This document shows positions 33,542 through 42,116 of a DNA stretch of 64,000 nucleotides, piece after piece. Below the pieces are notes generated by a model. The model searched no databases and was not told the DNA's origin. It was given only the letters and a program-made list of their open reading frames with translations. The first letter of the stretch is position 1. Each line of letters starts with the position of its first letter. Origin of the DNA: Roseivivax isoporae LMG 25204 (lineage in GTDB: Bacteria > Pseudomonadota > Alphaproteobacteria > Rhodobacterales > Rhodobacteraceae); assembly GCF_000521865.1 (NCBI RefSeq), contig NZ_JAME01000028.1, positions 1-64,000 of the forward strand, given 5' to 3'. Both the position numbers and the translations under genes were made by a program.

Positions 33542-34882
33542 TCAGATCGCGCCCATTGCGGTGATCGCGTCCGCCACCTTGCGGAAGCCCGCGATGTTGG
33601 CACCCCGGCTGTAATCGGGACGGTCGCCATCGCGGCCTTCCTCCAGCGTCACCGCGTGGATGCGGCGCATGATCTCGCGCAGGTCGGCGTCGACCTCGGC
33701 CGCGCTGGCCGGCCGGCGGTGGCTGTTCTGGCTCATCTCGAGCCCCGACACCGCCACGCCGCCGGCATTGGTGGCCTTGCCGGGCGCGTAGACGATGCCC
33801 GACCGCCCGATCACGTCCGCGGCCTCGGGCGTCAGCGGCATGTTCGCGCCTTCCGCCACGATGCGGGTGCCGCCGTCGACGAGCGCCTGTGCCATGTCGC
33901 CGTCGATCTCGTTCTGGGTGGCACAGGGCAGCGCGATCTCCGCCTCCTCTGTCCACGGCATGGCCCCCTCGGCGAAGGTCAGACCGAGGTCGCGGGGCGG
34001 GGACGAGATGTCCTCGCCCGCGGCCTTGCGCGCCCGCACCCAGTCGACCGCATGCGCGCTGAAGCCGTCGGGCGCGCGCAGCGTCCCCGACGTGTCCGAC
34101 AGCGTCACGACCCTGGCGCCGAGCGCCGCGGCCTTGAGCGCGGCATGCGTCGCGACATTCCCCTTGCCCGAGATCGCCACGCGCTTGCCCTCGAGATCCT
34201 CGCGCCGCTCGGCCAGCATCGCCTCGACGAAGTAGACGAGCCCGTAGCCCGTGGCCTGCGTCCGCACGGCGGAGCCGCCGAAGGACTGCCCCTTGCCGGT
34301 GAGCGCGCCCGCGAACGCGCCCGCGTGCAGCTTGTAGGCCGCGAAGAGCCAGCCGATCTCACGCGTGCCGACGTTGATGTCGCCGGCCGGGATGTCGCGG
34401 TTCGGCCCGATGAAGGGCGCGAGGTGCAGCATGAACGACTGGCAGAACCGCATGATCTCGGCGTCGCTGCGGCCTCGCGGGTCGAAGTCGCTGCCCCCCT
34501 TGGCCCCTCCCAGCGGCAATCCGGTGAGCGCGTTCTTGAACACCTGCTCGAAGCCCAGGAACTTCAGCACCGACGGCGTGACCGAGGGATGGAAGCGCAG
34601 CCCGCCCTTGTAGGGCCCGATGGCGTTCGAATACTGCACGCGCCAGCCGCGGTTGACCTCGACCTCGCCCGCATCGTCCTGCCAGGTGACGCGGAAGCTC
34701 ACGATCCGGTCGGGCTCCGTCAGCCGCTCGAGCACCTTGGCGGCGGCATAATCCGCATGCGCCTTCTCGATGGTGATGACGTCGCGGGTGACGTGCTCCA
34801 CCGCCTGATGGAATTCCGTCTCGCCGGGCGTCCGGTCCCTGAGCCGGTCCATGAATTCGTCGGTAAGGCGGTCGCGGCGCAT
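33542..34882 (-). CDS. gdhA: NADP-specific glutamate dehydrogenase
   Basis: 446-residue cytosolic enzyme that aminates 2-oxoglutarate to glutamate with NADPH. Length and motifs match the hexameric bacterial GdhA: the substrate loop PLGGAKGGSDFDPRGRSD with the catalytic Lys, GDINVGTREIGWLF, and the dinucleotide-binding ISGKGNVATHAA. The start at 34882 agrees with the family. It stands alone between two convergent or divergent neighbours. Confidence 0.95.
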   Translation of the reverse strand: MRRDRLTDEFMDRLRDRTPGETEFHQAVEHVTRDVITIEKAHADYAAAKVLERLTEPDRIVSFRVTWQDDAGEVEVNRGWRVQYSNAIGPYKGGLRFHPSVTPSVLKFLGFEQVFKNALTGLPLGGAKGGSDFDPRGRSDAEIMRFCQSFMLHLAPFIGPNRDIPAGDINVGTREIGWLFAAYKLHAGAFAGALTGKGQSFGGSAVRTQATGYGLVYFVEAMLAERREDLEGKRVAISGKGNVATHAALKAAALGARVVTLSDTSGTLRAPDGFSAHAVDWVRARKAAGEDISSPPRDLGLTFAEGAMPWTEEAEIALPCATQNEIDGDMAQALVDGGTRIVAEGANMPLTPEAADVIGRSGIVYAPGKATNAGGVAVSGLEMSQNSHRRPASAAEVDADLREIMRRIHAVTLEEGRDGDRPDYSRGANIAGFRKVADAITAMGAI

Positions 34883-35008
34883 GTCTTCTCCTCGTGACGG
34901 ACGGGATGGCCCGGAAACAGGTGCCGCGACCTAGGTTCGCGCCCCGCGCGATCAAGTCGCCCCTCGGGGCCAGATGACAGACGTGCCGCGCGCGCCTACC
35001 GTCGCGCC

Positions 35009-36271
35009 ATGAGACCCAAGATTCTCGCCACGCTGCCGGGCTACACGCCCGCCCTGTTCCTGCAGGACGCCGCTGCCGGCGTCACGGTCGCGCTGGTGGC
35101 ACTCCCCCTCAGCCTCGCCATCGCGATCGCCTCGGGTGCGGCACCGGCAACGGGCCTCGTGACCGCGGTGGTGGCGGGGTTCCTCGTCTCGCTCCTCGGC
35201 GGCAGCCGGGTGCAGATCGGTGGACCGACCGGCGCCTTCATCGTGGTGGTGTTCGGCATCATCGCCGCGCACGGACACGACGGGCTCGTCATCGCGACCT
35301 TCATGGCGGGTCTCATCCTCCTCGTCGCGGCGATGTTCCGGGCGGGCAACCTCATCCGGCTGGTGCCCGAGCCGGTCATCAACGGGTTCACCATCGGGAT
35401 CGCGATCATCATCGCGGCAAGCCAGGTGCGTGACGCGCTGGGGCTCGCGGTGGCCAGCGTGCCGGCCGATTTCGTCGAGAAGGTCGCGGTGCTCTGGGCG
35501 GCACGGGCGAGCGTGTCGCCGTGGGCCGCGCTGGTGTGCCTCGGCACGATGGCGCTGATCGTGCTCTTCCGGCGCGCGGCGCCTCGGCTGCCCGGGCTGA
35601 TCGTGGCGGTCGGCGCGACCTCGGCGCTGGCGGCGCTCGCGGATCTGCCCGTCGACACGATCGAGGCGCGGTTCGGCGCGCTGCCCGCGACGCTGCCGAT
35701 GCCCGCCCTGCCCGATCTCGGGTTCGCCCGGATGGTGGAGCTTCTGCCCGCGGCGCTGGTCATCGCGTTCCTCGCGGGGGTCGAATCGCTCCTGTCCGCC
35801 ATGGTCGCCGACCGCATGATCGACGATCGTCACCGCCCCAACGCGGAGCTTCTGGCGCAAGGAACCGCCAATCTCGGCTCGGCACTGTTCGGCGGGCTGC
35901 CCGCGACGGGCGCCATCGCGCGGACGGCCACCAACATCCGCGCGGGCGGTCGGACGCCGGTCGCGGGCATGGTGCACGCGCTCGCGGTGCTCGCCATCAT
36001 GCTCGTGGCCGCGCCGCTGGTCGGGCACATGGCGATGCCGGCGCTTGCGGGCCTCCTGCTGCTGACCGCGTGGAACATGAGCGAGCCGCACCGCTGGCGC
36101 GGCTACCTGGCAGAGCGTCCCTCGGACCTGGCGCTGCTCGGGATCACGCTGGTCCTGACCGTGCTCGTCGACCTGACGGTGGCGATCGCGGTCGGCGCGG
36201 GCCTCGGCCTTGCCCTGCGGCTGAGGCGCCGCGGCGTGGCCCACGCGGACTGGTCCGAACCCGACCGCTGA
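35009..36271 (+). CDS. SulP family inorganic anion transporter lacking a STAS domain
   Basis: 420-residue inner-membrane transporter of the SulP family (sulfate, bicarbonate or other anions). The membrane core is complete, with ALVALPLSLAIAIASGA near the start, GGSRVQIGGPTGAF (about 66-79) and GGLPATGAIARTATNIRAGG (about 294-313). It ends after an Arg-rich stretch and has no C-terminal STAS domain, which most SulP proteins carry. The next gene is only 13 bp away on the opposite strand, so there is no hidden STAS fragment. Confidence 0.9.
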   Translation: MRPKILATLPGYTPALFLQDAAAGVTVALVALPLSLAIAIASGAAPATGLVTAVVAGFLVSLLGGSRVQIGGPTGAFIVVVFGIIAAHGHDGLVIATFMAGLILLVAAMFRAGNLIRLVPEPVINGFTIGIAIIIAASQVRDALGLAVASVPADFVEKVAVLWAARASVSPWAALVCLGTMALIVLFRRAAPRLPGLIVAVGATSALAALADLPVDTIEARFGALPATLPMPALPDLGFARMVELLPAALVIAFLAGVESLLSAMVADRMIDDRHRPNAELLAQGTANLGSALFGGLPATGAIARTATNIRAGGRTPVAGMVHALAVLAIMLVAAPLVGHMAMPALAGLLLLTAWNMSEPHRWRGYLAERPSDLALLGITLVLTVLVDLTVAIAVGAGLGLALRLRRRGVAHADWSEPDR

Positions 36272-36284
36272 GGGTGGCGCAGGC

Positions 36285-37193
36285 TCAGATGTGGTCGATC
36301 ACGTGGTCGGGCACGATGCCCGAGCGGGCGATGGCATCCCGGACGTCGAGCCCCGCGAGCGATCCGTGGCCGGTCACGAGCGCGGTGTCAAAGCCCATGT
36401 GCCGCCCGCCCAGAACGTCGGTGTGCAGCGTGTCGCCCACCATGAGGACCCGCGCCGGATCGACCGAGCGGCGCGCGAGCGCGAGCCGGAAGATCTCCGG
36501 GAAGGGCTTGCCGAGGAACCGCGGCACGACGCCGGTGCGGTCCGTCAGGCGGTGCGCGAACTGCCCGGGCTCCCGTGACAGCCCGTCCTCGCGCGGGGCG
36601 ACCAGGTCTGGATTGCCGACGAGGACGGGCCGCGGCCGGTCCCGCAGCGCCGCCTCGAGCAGAGCCTGCCGCGCCTCGGTCCAGCCGTCCGACCCCACGA
36701 GCAGGAACCCCTCCGCCGCGTCGTAGGCCGCGCGGTCGTCGTCGAGGAATGTCAGCGCGAGGTGCTCGAGTTCGGCGCGCCCGGTGCCCGGGTTCAGCAT
36801 GATCCCCCAGCGCCGCCGCGGCTCGTGCGCGAGATGCGCGAGCAGCGCCTCGCGGCTCGTCACCACCTCTCCGGGCGCGAAGTCGAAGCCCATGCGGGCA
36901 TAGCGCGCCATCATGCGGGCCTTGGGGTAGCCGGCCGAGTTCGACACGACCGCCACCGCCTTGCCCGCCGCGCGGAGCGCCGCGATGCGGTCGACCGCGC
37001 CGGGGATCGGCGTCTCGCCCACGTTCAGCACGCCGTAGGCGTCGAGCAGGATCAGCTCGTACGGCCCCGCCACCGCACCGAGATCCGGGGCCGCCCGCCA
37101 GCGGTCGGGAAAGGTCGCCCGCGGCAGCCGCGTGCGCACCGCCAGGTAGCCCTCGAACGCGCGGGCCGGGTCGGTGAGCGTCGCGACGTTCAC
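36285..37193 (-). CDS. HAD-IIA superfamily hydrolase-like protein (TIGR01459-type)
   Basis: 302-residue HAD protein. Motif I is LLDAYGVLNVG with nucleophile D51, but the usual second Asp (general acid) is Tyr53, as in the TIGR01459 subgroup where an aromatic residue occupies this place. Motif II (VSNSAG), the Lys of LGKPFPEIF and motif IV GDTLHTDV are intact. Phosphatase activity is therefore plausible but not assured. The GTG start at 37193 overlaps the stop of the adjacent permease gene (GTGA), so it belongs to the phn-type transporter operon and may act on the imported phospho-compound. Confidence 0.82.
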   Translation of the reverse strand: MNVATLTDPARAFEGYLAVRTRLPRATFPDRWRAAPDLGAVAGPYELILLDAYGVLNVGETPIPGAVDRIAALRAAGKAVAVVSNSAGYPKARMMARYARMGFDFAPGEVVTSREALLAHLAHEPRRRWGIMLNPGTGRAELEHLALTFLDDDRAAYDAAEGFLLVGSDGWTEARQALLEAALRDRPRPVLVGNPDLVAPREDGLSREPGQFAHRLTDRTGVVPRFLGKPFPEIFRLALARRSVDPARVLMVGDTLHTDVLGGRHMGFDTALVTGHGSLAGLDVRDAIARSGIVPDHVIDHI

Positions 37194-37999
37194 AGGATGC
37201 GGCGGCGCAGGAAGGCCGAGACGATTTCGCCCAGGATGACGAGCACGAGGATCGCCAGCAGCACCGTCGCGGCCTCGGGCCAGTTGAACGTGTCGATGGC
37301 GCCCTGGAGAATGATGCCGATCCCGCCCGCTCCGACGAGACCCAGCACGGTCGATTCGCGCAGGTTGATGTCCCAGCGCAGGATCGCCACCGCCCAGAAG
37401 GTCGGCATGACCTGCGGTACGATGGCGTAGACGATCACCTTGAAGCGCGATGCGCCGGTGGCCTCGAGCGCCTCGACCGGCCGGCGGTCGATCTCCTCGA
37501 TGGCCTCGCCCAGGAGCTTGCCGATGAAGCCGATGGAGCGGAACATGATCGCCACGATCCCCGCGACAACGCCCGGCCCGAAGATGGCGACGAAGAGCAG
37601 CGCCCAGATGATCGTGTTGACCGACCGCGAGGTCACGAGGATCAGCCGGCCGAGCCAGAGCGTCGCCCGGTTGGGCGTCGTGTTCTGCGCCGCGAGATAG
37701 GCGACCGGCAGCGACATGAGCACCGCGAAGGCGGTGGCGAAGGTGGCGATGTTCACCGTCTCCCACAGCACGCGCAGGATGGTGGCGAGGTTCGTGGTGT
37801 CGGGCGGATACATCCGTTCGAACAGGTCGCCCATCTGGCCGGGGGAGTCCCAGACCCAGGCCCAGACCACCTCGATCGAGGTGATCGACCACGCGATGGC
37901 CAGCGCGCAGACCGCGAAGATCGCGAAGCGCTGCCATTTCTGCCGGGACGAGAAACGGCTCCAGTCCTCGCGGCCGAATTGTTCGGAAATGCTGGTCAT
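37190..37999 (-). CDS. phnE: PhnE-type ABC transporter permease (second)
   Basis: 269-residue inner-membrane permease of the phosphonate/phosphite group, with about six helices and the coupling region (LLGEAIEEIDRRPVEALEATGASRF). It pairs with the permease encoded just upstream; its start overlaps that gene's stop (ATGA). The last residues overlap the HAD gene start. Substrate class is inferred from homology to PhnE only. Confidence 0.9.
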   Translation of the reverse strand: MTSISEQFGREDWSRFSSRQKWQRFAIFAVCALAIAWSITSIEVVWAWVWDSPGQMGDLFERMYPPDTTNLATILRVLWETVNIATFATAFAVLMSLPVAYLAAQNTTPNRATLWLGRLILVTSRSVNTIIWALLFVAIFGPGVVAGIVAIMFRSIGFIGKLLGEAIEEIDRRPVEALEATGASRFKVIVYAIVPQVMPTFWAVAILRWDINLRESTVLGLVGAGGIGIILQGAIDTFNWPEAATVLLAILVLVILGEIVSAFLRRRIL

Positions 38000-38793
38000 C
38001 CGATCCGCTTCCTGATCTGGCCGCTGATCCCCTCGGAGATCAGGATCACCCCGACGATCACCATGGTGATGGCGAGGGCGAAGTCGTAATCGTAGCGCCC
38101 GAAGGCGTTGGCGAGGGTCGCGCCGATGCCGCCGGCGCCGACGATGCCCACCACCGCCGAGGCGCGCAGGTTGCTGTCGAGCTGGTAGATCGTGAGACCG
38201 ATCTGCCGCGGCATGATCTGCGGAAAGATCGCGTAGACCATGGTCGACAGGAACGGCGCGCCCGCCGCCCGCATCGCCTCGACCTGGCCGAAGTCGATCT
38301 CCTCGATCCGCTCGGCCAGCATCTTGGCGACGAAGCCGATGGAGTAGACGACCAGCGTCAGCACGCCCGCGAAGGGCCCGAAGCCCACCGCCTTCACGAA
38401 GATGATCGCCACGATCACCGGATGGAAGCTGCGCGCCACGATGATAACGAAGCGCCCGAGATAGTAGATGGGCAGCGGCGCCACGTTGCGCGCGGCCATG
38501 AACGCGATCGGAATGGACAGGAGCACGCCGCCGGTCGTGGCGAGGATGGCGATCTTGAGGCTCTCGAGGAAGCCGTCGATCAGGAGGCCGCTGCGCTCGA
38601 AGCTCGGCGGGAAGGCCCCGCCGAAGATGCGGCCCGCGCGGCCCACGCCCTCGGCGACCCGGCCCCAGTCGATGGGCAGCGTCGCGCCCACCCAGGCGAA
38701 GTAAAGGATCGCGCCCACGTAGACCGACCAGCGCAGGACGGGGTTCGCGATGAAGGGTGGCTTCTGCCAGGTGTCCCGCGTCTCGCCACTCAT
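37996..38793 (-). CDS. phnE: PhnE-type ABC transporter permease (first)
   Basis: 265-residue inner-membrane permease homologous to the other PhnE copy, with the matching EERIEEIDFGQVEAM coupling segment. Two different PhnE chains probably form a heterodimeric channel. Starts and stops overlap with phnC on one side and the second permease on the other, so all are translated from one message. Confidence 0.9.
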   Translation of the reverse strand: MSGETRDTWQKPPFIANPVLRWSVYVGAILYFAWVGATLPIDWGRVAEGVGRAGRIFGGAFPPSFERSGLLIDGFLESLKIAILATTGGVLLSIPIAFMAARNVAPLPIYYLGRFVIIVARSFHPVIVAIIFVKAVGFGPFAGVLTLVVYSIGFVAKMLAERIEEIDFGQVEAMRAAGAPFLSTMVYAIFPQIMPRQIGLTIYQLDSNLRASAVVGIVGAGGIGATLANAFGRYDYDFALAITMVIVGVILISEGISGQIRKRIG

Positions 38794-39566
38794 GACGCCT
38801 GCCTCAGGTCTTCGCTGCGGTCGGCATGCGGGCTGCCGGAATAGATCCGGTCCATCGCCTCCTTGTCGAGGCTCGCGGGCCGGTCGTCGAAGATGATGCG
38901 GCCATAGCGCATGCCGACGATCCGGTCAGTGTATTCCTTGGCCTCGGTCACGTTGTGGATGTTGATGAGCACCGGCAGCTTCAGCTCGCCCGCGAGGTCG
39001 CGCAGAAGGCCCATGATCTGCTCGGAGGTCTTGGGGTCGAGCGAGGCGGTGGGCTCGTCGGCGAGCAGGATCTCGGGGTTCTGCATCAGCGCCCGCACGA
39101 CGCCCACGCGCTGGCGCTCGCCGCCCGACAGCTGGTCGGCGCGGGTATTGGCGTAGTGCGCGATGCCCACCCTCTCCATCAGCTCGTAGGCGCGGCGGAT
39201 GTCCTCTTTGGGATAGCGCCGCATGACCGCCGCCCAGGTCGAGATGTAGCCGAGCCGCCCGGACTGCACGTTCTCCATCACCGTCAGCCGGTCCACGAGA
39301 TTGAACCCCTGGAAGACCATGCCGATCTTGCGCCGCGCCGCGCGCAGGGACCGCCCGCGCAGCCTGGTGAGTTCGGTGCCGTTCAGCTCGATCGAGCCCG
39401 AACTGGGCTCCACCAGGCGATTGATGCAGCGCAGGAGCGTCGACTTCCCGGCCCCGGAGGAGCCGATGATCGACACCACGCTTTCGCCCTCGATGGTGAG
39501 GTCGAGGTTCTTGAGGACGGGGTCGCCGCCGCCGTAGCGTTTGACGAGGTCGGTGATCTTCAGCAT
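38790..39566 (-). CDS. phnC: PhnC-type ABC transporter ATP-binding protein
   Basis: 258-residue ATPase. Walker A GSSGAGKST (about 36-44), Q-loop MVFQGFNLVDRLTVMENV, signature LSGGERQRV and Walker B ILLADEPTASLD are present and match the PhnC branch (EPSSGSI and HNVTEAKEYTDRIVGMR). It energises the two PhnE permeases. Overlaps the first permease gene by 4 bp. Confidence 0.93.
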   Translation of the reverse strand: MLKITDLVKRYGGGDPVLKNLDLTIEGESVVSIIGSSGAGKSTLLRCINRLVEPSSGSIELNGTELTRLRGRSLRAARRKIGMVFQGFNLVDRLTVMENVQSGRLGYISTWAAVMRRYPKEDIRRAYELMERVGIAHYANTRADQLSGGERQRVGVVRALMQNPEILLADEPTASLDPKTSEQIMGLLRDLAGELKLPVLINIHNVTEAKEYTDRIVGMRYGRIIFDDRPASLDKEAMDRIYSGSPHADRSEDLRQAS

Positions 39567-39586
39567 GGGATGCTCCGCTTGGCGGA

Positions 39587-39607
39587 CCGGCGCACGGCAG
39601 GCGCCGG
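39587..39607. other. Intercistronic hairpin after phnD
   Basis: CCGGCGC (39587-39593) pairs with GCGCCGG (39601-39607) around a 7-nt loop, in the 55-bp gap between phnD and phnC. There is no T run. It probably stabilises the phnD part of the message. Confidence 0.55.
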
Positions 39608-39621
39608 CCCCTCCGTGCCTC

Positions 39622-40602
39622 TTATTCCGCGGCCAGGCCTTCGGGGGTGTATTCCACGCCGTTCGCCGACTGGATCTGGCGGATGACCGCCCACTGCTCC
39701 TCGTAGGTGATCGGGATGAACTTCGACACGCCCGCGAATTCCTCGCCGAGCGCCGTGCCCTCGAAGTCGAAGCTGAAGAACGCCTCCTCGATGCTCTCCT
39801 TCAGCTCGGGCGCGAGGTCGTGAGCGTAGGCGTAGGACGTGGTCGGGAACGGATCGCTTTCCCAGATGATGCGGACCTCCTCGGGATCGTAGAGCCCGCG
39901 CTCGGCCATGCGCTCCACGACTTCCGAGGCGACGGGTGCCGCGTCGTAATCGCCGGCGACCACGCCCAGCATCGACTGGTCGTGGCTGCCCGAATAGGTC
40001 ACCTCGTAATCCTCGTCCGGCACGACGCCGAGATCGGGGAACAGCGCGCGCGGCGCCTGGTTGCCCGAGTTCGAGGTGGGCGAGGTGTGCGCCACGCGCT
40101 TGCCCGCGAGATCCGGCATCTCCTCTATGTCGCTGTCGGCCTGCGTGTAGACCTGCAGCGTGTAGCCGAAGCGGCCGTCGTCGCCGCCCATGATCGCGAA
40201 GGGCACGGCGCCCGCGAGGTTCACCGCAAACGGCGTGGGCCCCGTCGAGAAGCCCGCGATGTGCAGGCGGCCCGAGCGCATGGCCTCGACCTCGGCCGAG
40301 TTCGACTGGACGGCGAAGAACTGCACGTCCTTGCCCGTCACCTCCTCGAGGTGGTCGATGAAGGGCGTCCAGATGTCCTCGTAGATCGCCGGATCCTCGA
40401 CCGGGGTATAGGCGAAGACGAGCGTGTCGGGATTGCGCAGCGCGCTCTCGTCCGCGGGCGCGTCCGCGACGAGGTCGCCGTCGGCGTCGCAGTACTGCGC
40501 GTCGAGCTGTCCCCGGTTCTCGCAGTCCTGCGCGGTTGCGGCCGTGGCGGCGAAGGCCAGCGCGGCAAGGATGCCGCCTCCGAGGATCGTGTCTCTGGGC
40601 AT
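39622..40602 (-). CDS. phnD: PhnD-type phosphonate/phosphate-ester ABC substrate-binding protein
   Basis: 326-residue periplasmic protein with a signal peptide ending near AATAQ (about residues 20-25). It has the PhnD-fold features VFAYTPVEDPAIYEDIW, SGRLHIAGFSTGP and HTSPTSNSGNQAPRALF, the last being the phosphonate-contact loop. The start at 40602 follows a GGAGGAG ribosome site; upstream codons are not family-like. It is the first gene of the operon, divergent from a DeoR regulator. No C-P lyase genes are present, so the ligand may be a phosphonate, phosphite or phosphate ester. Confidence 0.9.
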   Translation of the reverse strand: MPRDTILGGGILAALAFAATAATAQDCENRGQLDAQYCDADGDLVADAPADESALRNPDTLVFAYTPVEDPAIYEDIWTPFIDHLEEVTGKDVQFFAVQSNSAEVEAMRSGRLHIAGFSTGPTPFAVNLAGAVPFAIMGGDDGRFGYTLQVYTQADSDIEEMPDLAGKRVAHTSPTSNSGNQAPRALFPDLGVVPDEDYEVTYSGSHDQSMLGVVAGDYDAAPVASEVVERMAERGLYDPEEVRIIWESDPFPTTSYAYAHDLAPELKESIEEAFFSFDFEGTALGEEFAGVSKFIPITYEEQWAVIRQIQSANGVEYTPEGLAAE

Positions 40603-40677
40603 GTGTCTTGTCTCCTCCGGTCTGCGCGCCGTCTCCGCGGCGCGTTGGTGCGATGACAGCACCGAAATTTGGGATAT

Positions 40678-40708
40678 GCAACAAGTTGCGTTCCATTTTG
40701 TTCGAACA
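40678..40708. promoter_or_regulatory. Divergent phnD/DeoR regulatory region with two palindromes
   Basis: TGTTCGAACA (40699-40708) is a perfect 10-bp palindrome resembling the TTCG/CGAA core of GlpR/DeoR operators. GCAAC-AA-GTTGC (40678-40689) is a second inverted repeat 9 bp away. Both lie in an AT-rich part of the 149-bp gap between the divergent phnD and DeoR genes. Confidence 0.5.
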
Positions 40709-40751
40709 TCCAATAGATCTCCGGCTCAACGGTGAGAGGGAGCGAATTTCG

Positions 40752-41558
40752 ATGGTTGGCGCGCTTGCGCGGAAGCGGCTCAAGAAGGCGGACAGGCGGC
40801 GGCGGATCCTGCTCGAACTGCGGCTGAAGCCGCATGTCCGGGTGACCGAGCTCGCCGAGCAGTTCGGCGTCACGACCGAGACCGTGCGCCGGGACATCGA
40901 GACGCTGAGCGGGGAGGGCCTGCTGCAGCGCGCCCATGGCGGCGCCTCGGCGGCCACGCCGGGCACCCTGCGCGCGATGGACGAGCGCCGGCTCGAACGG
41001 GTGGCGGAACGCGAACGGCTCGGACGCTTCGCCGCCAGCCTCGTCTCGGACGGCGACGCCATCATGATCGACGCAGGCACCACGACCATGGAATTCGCGC
41101 GCGCCATCGCCTTTGCCGAGACGCGCATCACCGCCGTCACCAACAGCCTGCAGGTGGCGATGATCCTCGGGCAGAGCCCGGCGGCGCGCGTGCGCCTCGC
41201 GCCCGGCGACTACCTGCGCGAGGAGGCGGCGGTGATCGGCACCGAGGCCTGCGACCACCTCGCGCGCTACAATGTCGACGCGTGCTTCCTCGGCGCGGCG
41301 GGGCTCAGCACCGCGGGCGTCACCGAGGCGGTCGAGGGCTTCGACGCGATCAAGCGCACCATGATGCAGCAGAGCCGCGCCTGCCGGTTCCTGATCGACA
41401 GCAGCAAGTTCGGACGCACCCACCTGTCCCGGGTCGCCCGCTTCGACGAGGTCGGCACCCTCGTCACCGACACCGCGCCGGAGGGCCCGCTCGCGCGGGC
41501 GCTTTCGGACGGCGGCGTTCGCATCTGCATTCCGCCTGCCCCCGAAGAAAGCGCTTGA
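40752..41558 (+). CDS. DeoR/GlpR family regulator of the phn-type operon
   Basis: 268-residue repressor. The winged helix covers about residues 16-70 (VRVTELAEQFGVTTETVRRDIETLSGEGLLQRAHGGA), followed by the DeoR sensor domain (DAGTTTMEFARA, GTEACDHLARYNVDACFLGA, SSKFGRTHLSRVA). Such sensors usually bind phosphorylated sugars or glycerol phosphate. That and the missing C-P lyase hint that the neighbouring transporter handles a phosphate ester. The ATG at 40752 has a GAGGGAG site upstream; it is divergent from phnD. Confidence 0.9.
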   Translation: MVGALARKRLKKADRRRRILLELRLKPHVRVTELAEQFGVTTETVRRDIETLSGEGLLQRAHGGASAATPGTLRAMDERRLERVAERERLGRFAASLVSDGDAIMIDAGTTTMEFARAIAFAETRITAVTNSLQVAMILGQSPAARVRLAPGDYLREEAAVIGTEACDHLARYNVDACFLGAAGLSTAGVTEAVEGFDAIKRTMMQQSRACRFLIDSSKFGRTHLSRVARFDEVGTLVTDTAPEGPLARALSDGGVRICIPPAPEESA

Positions 41559-41607
41559 ACCTGACGGCCGAACGCTGTCAGGCGACCCCGAAACCGCGAG
41601 ACCGACC

Positions 41608-42087
41608 ATGATCCGCACCCTCTGGACCAATTTCATCCTCCCGATCCTGCGGCGCCCGTCGCGCTACCAGGTGGCGGCCCTGTGCTGGCGCCCGGCGCGG
41701 GACGACGTCGAGATCCTGCTCGTGACCTCGCTCGAGACGCGCCGCTGGGTCCTGCCCAAGGGATGGCCGAAGTCCGGATTCGACGGCCTCGGCACCGCGC
41801 TCGAGGAAGCCTGGGAGGAGGCGGGTGTCCGCGCCGGCGCGACGGAGCCCCGTCCCGTCGGACGCTACCGGTACGACAAGCGGATGCGCGGCGGCCTGCC
41901 GGTGCCGACCGATGTCGACGTCTTCGCCATAGAGATCGCGACGCTGCTCGACGACTACCCCGAGGCCGGCCGGCGCGACCGCCGCTGGATGTCGCCCGCC
42001 GAGGCTGCCGCGGCGGTCACCGAGCCCGACCTCAAGGAGCTCCTCGACGGTGTCGGCCCGCGTCTGCGCACGCCGGCGCACGCCTAG
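41608..42087 (+). CDS. Nudix hydrolase (diphosphoinositol-polyphosphate-phosphohydrolase-like)
   Basis: 159-residue cytosolic hydrolase. The Nudix box is recognisable as GWPKSGFDGLGTALEEAWEEAGV (about residues 51-73), with the EExxEE metal-binding core, preceded by the LPKG turn of the DIPP/Ap6A group. It probably cleaves a nucleotide or inositol diphosphate. The PiT phosphate transporter gene starts 29 bp downstream and may share its transcript. Confidence 0.88.
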   Translation: MIRTLWTNFILPILRRPSRYQVAALCWRPARDDVEILLVTSLETRRWVLPKGWPKSGFDGLGTALEEAWEEAGVRAGATEPRPVGRYRYDKRMRGGLPVPTDVDVFAIEIATLLDDYPEAGRRDRRWMSPAEAAAAVTEPDLKELLDGVGPRLRTPAHA

Positions 42088-42116
42088 GCGCGCGCGCCCC
42101 AGGACCAGGACGGACG

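Noticed and set aside
36285-37937. Possible fusion of the HAD protein with upstream sequence
   Set aside because: The extra residues come from another frame of the permease gene. The GTG at 37193 overlapping the permease stop gives a normal-length HAD protein.
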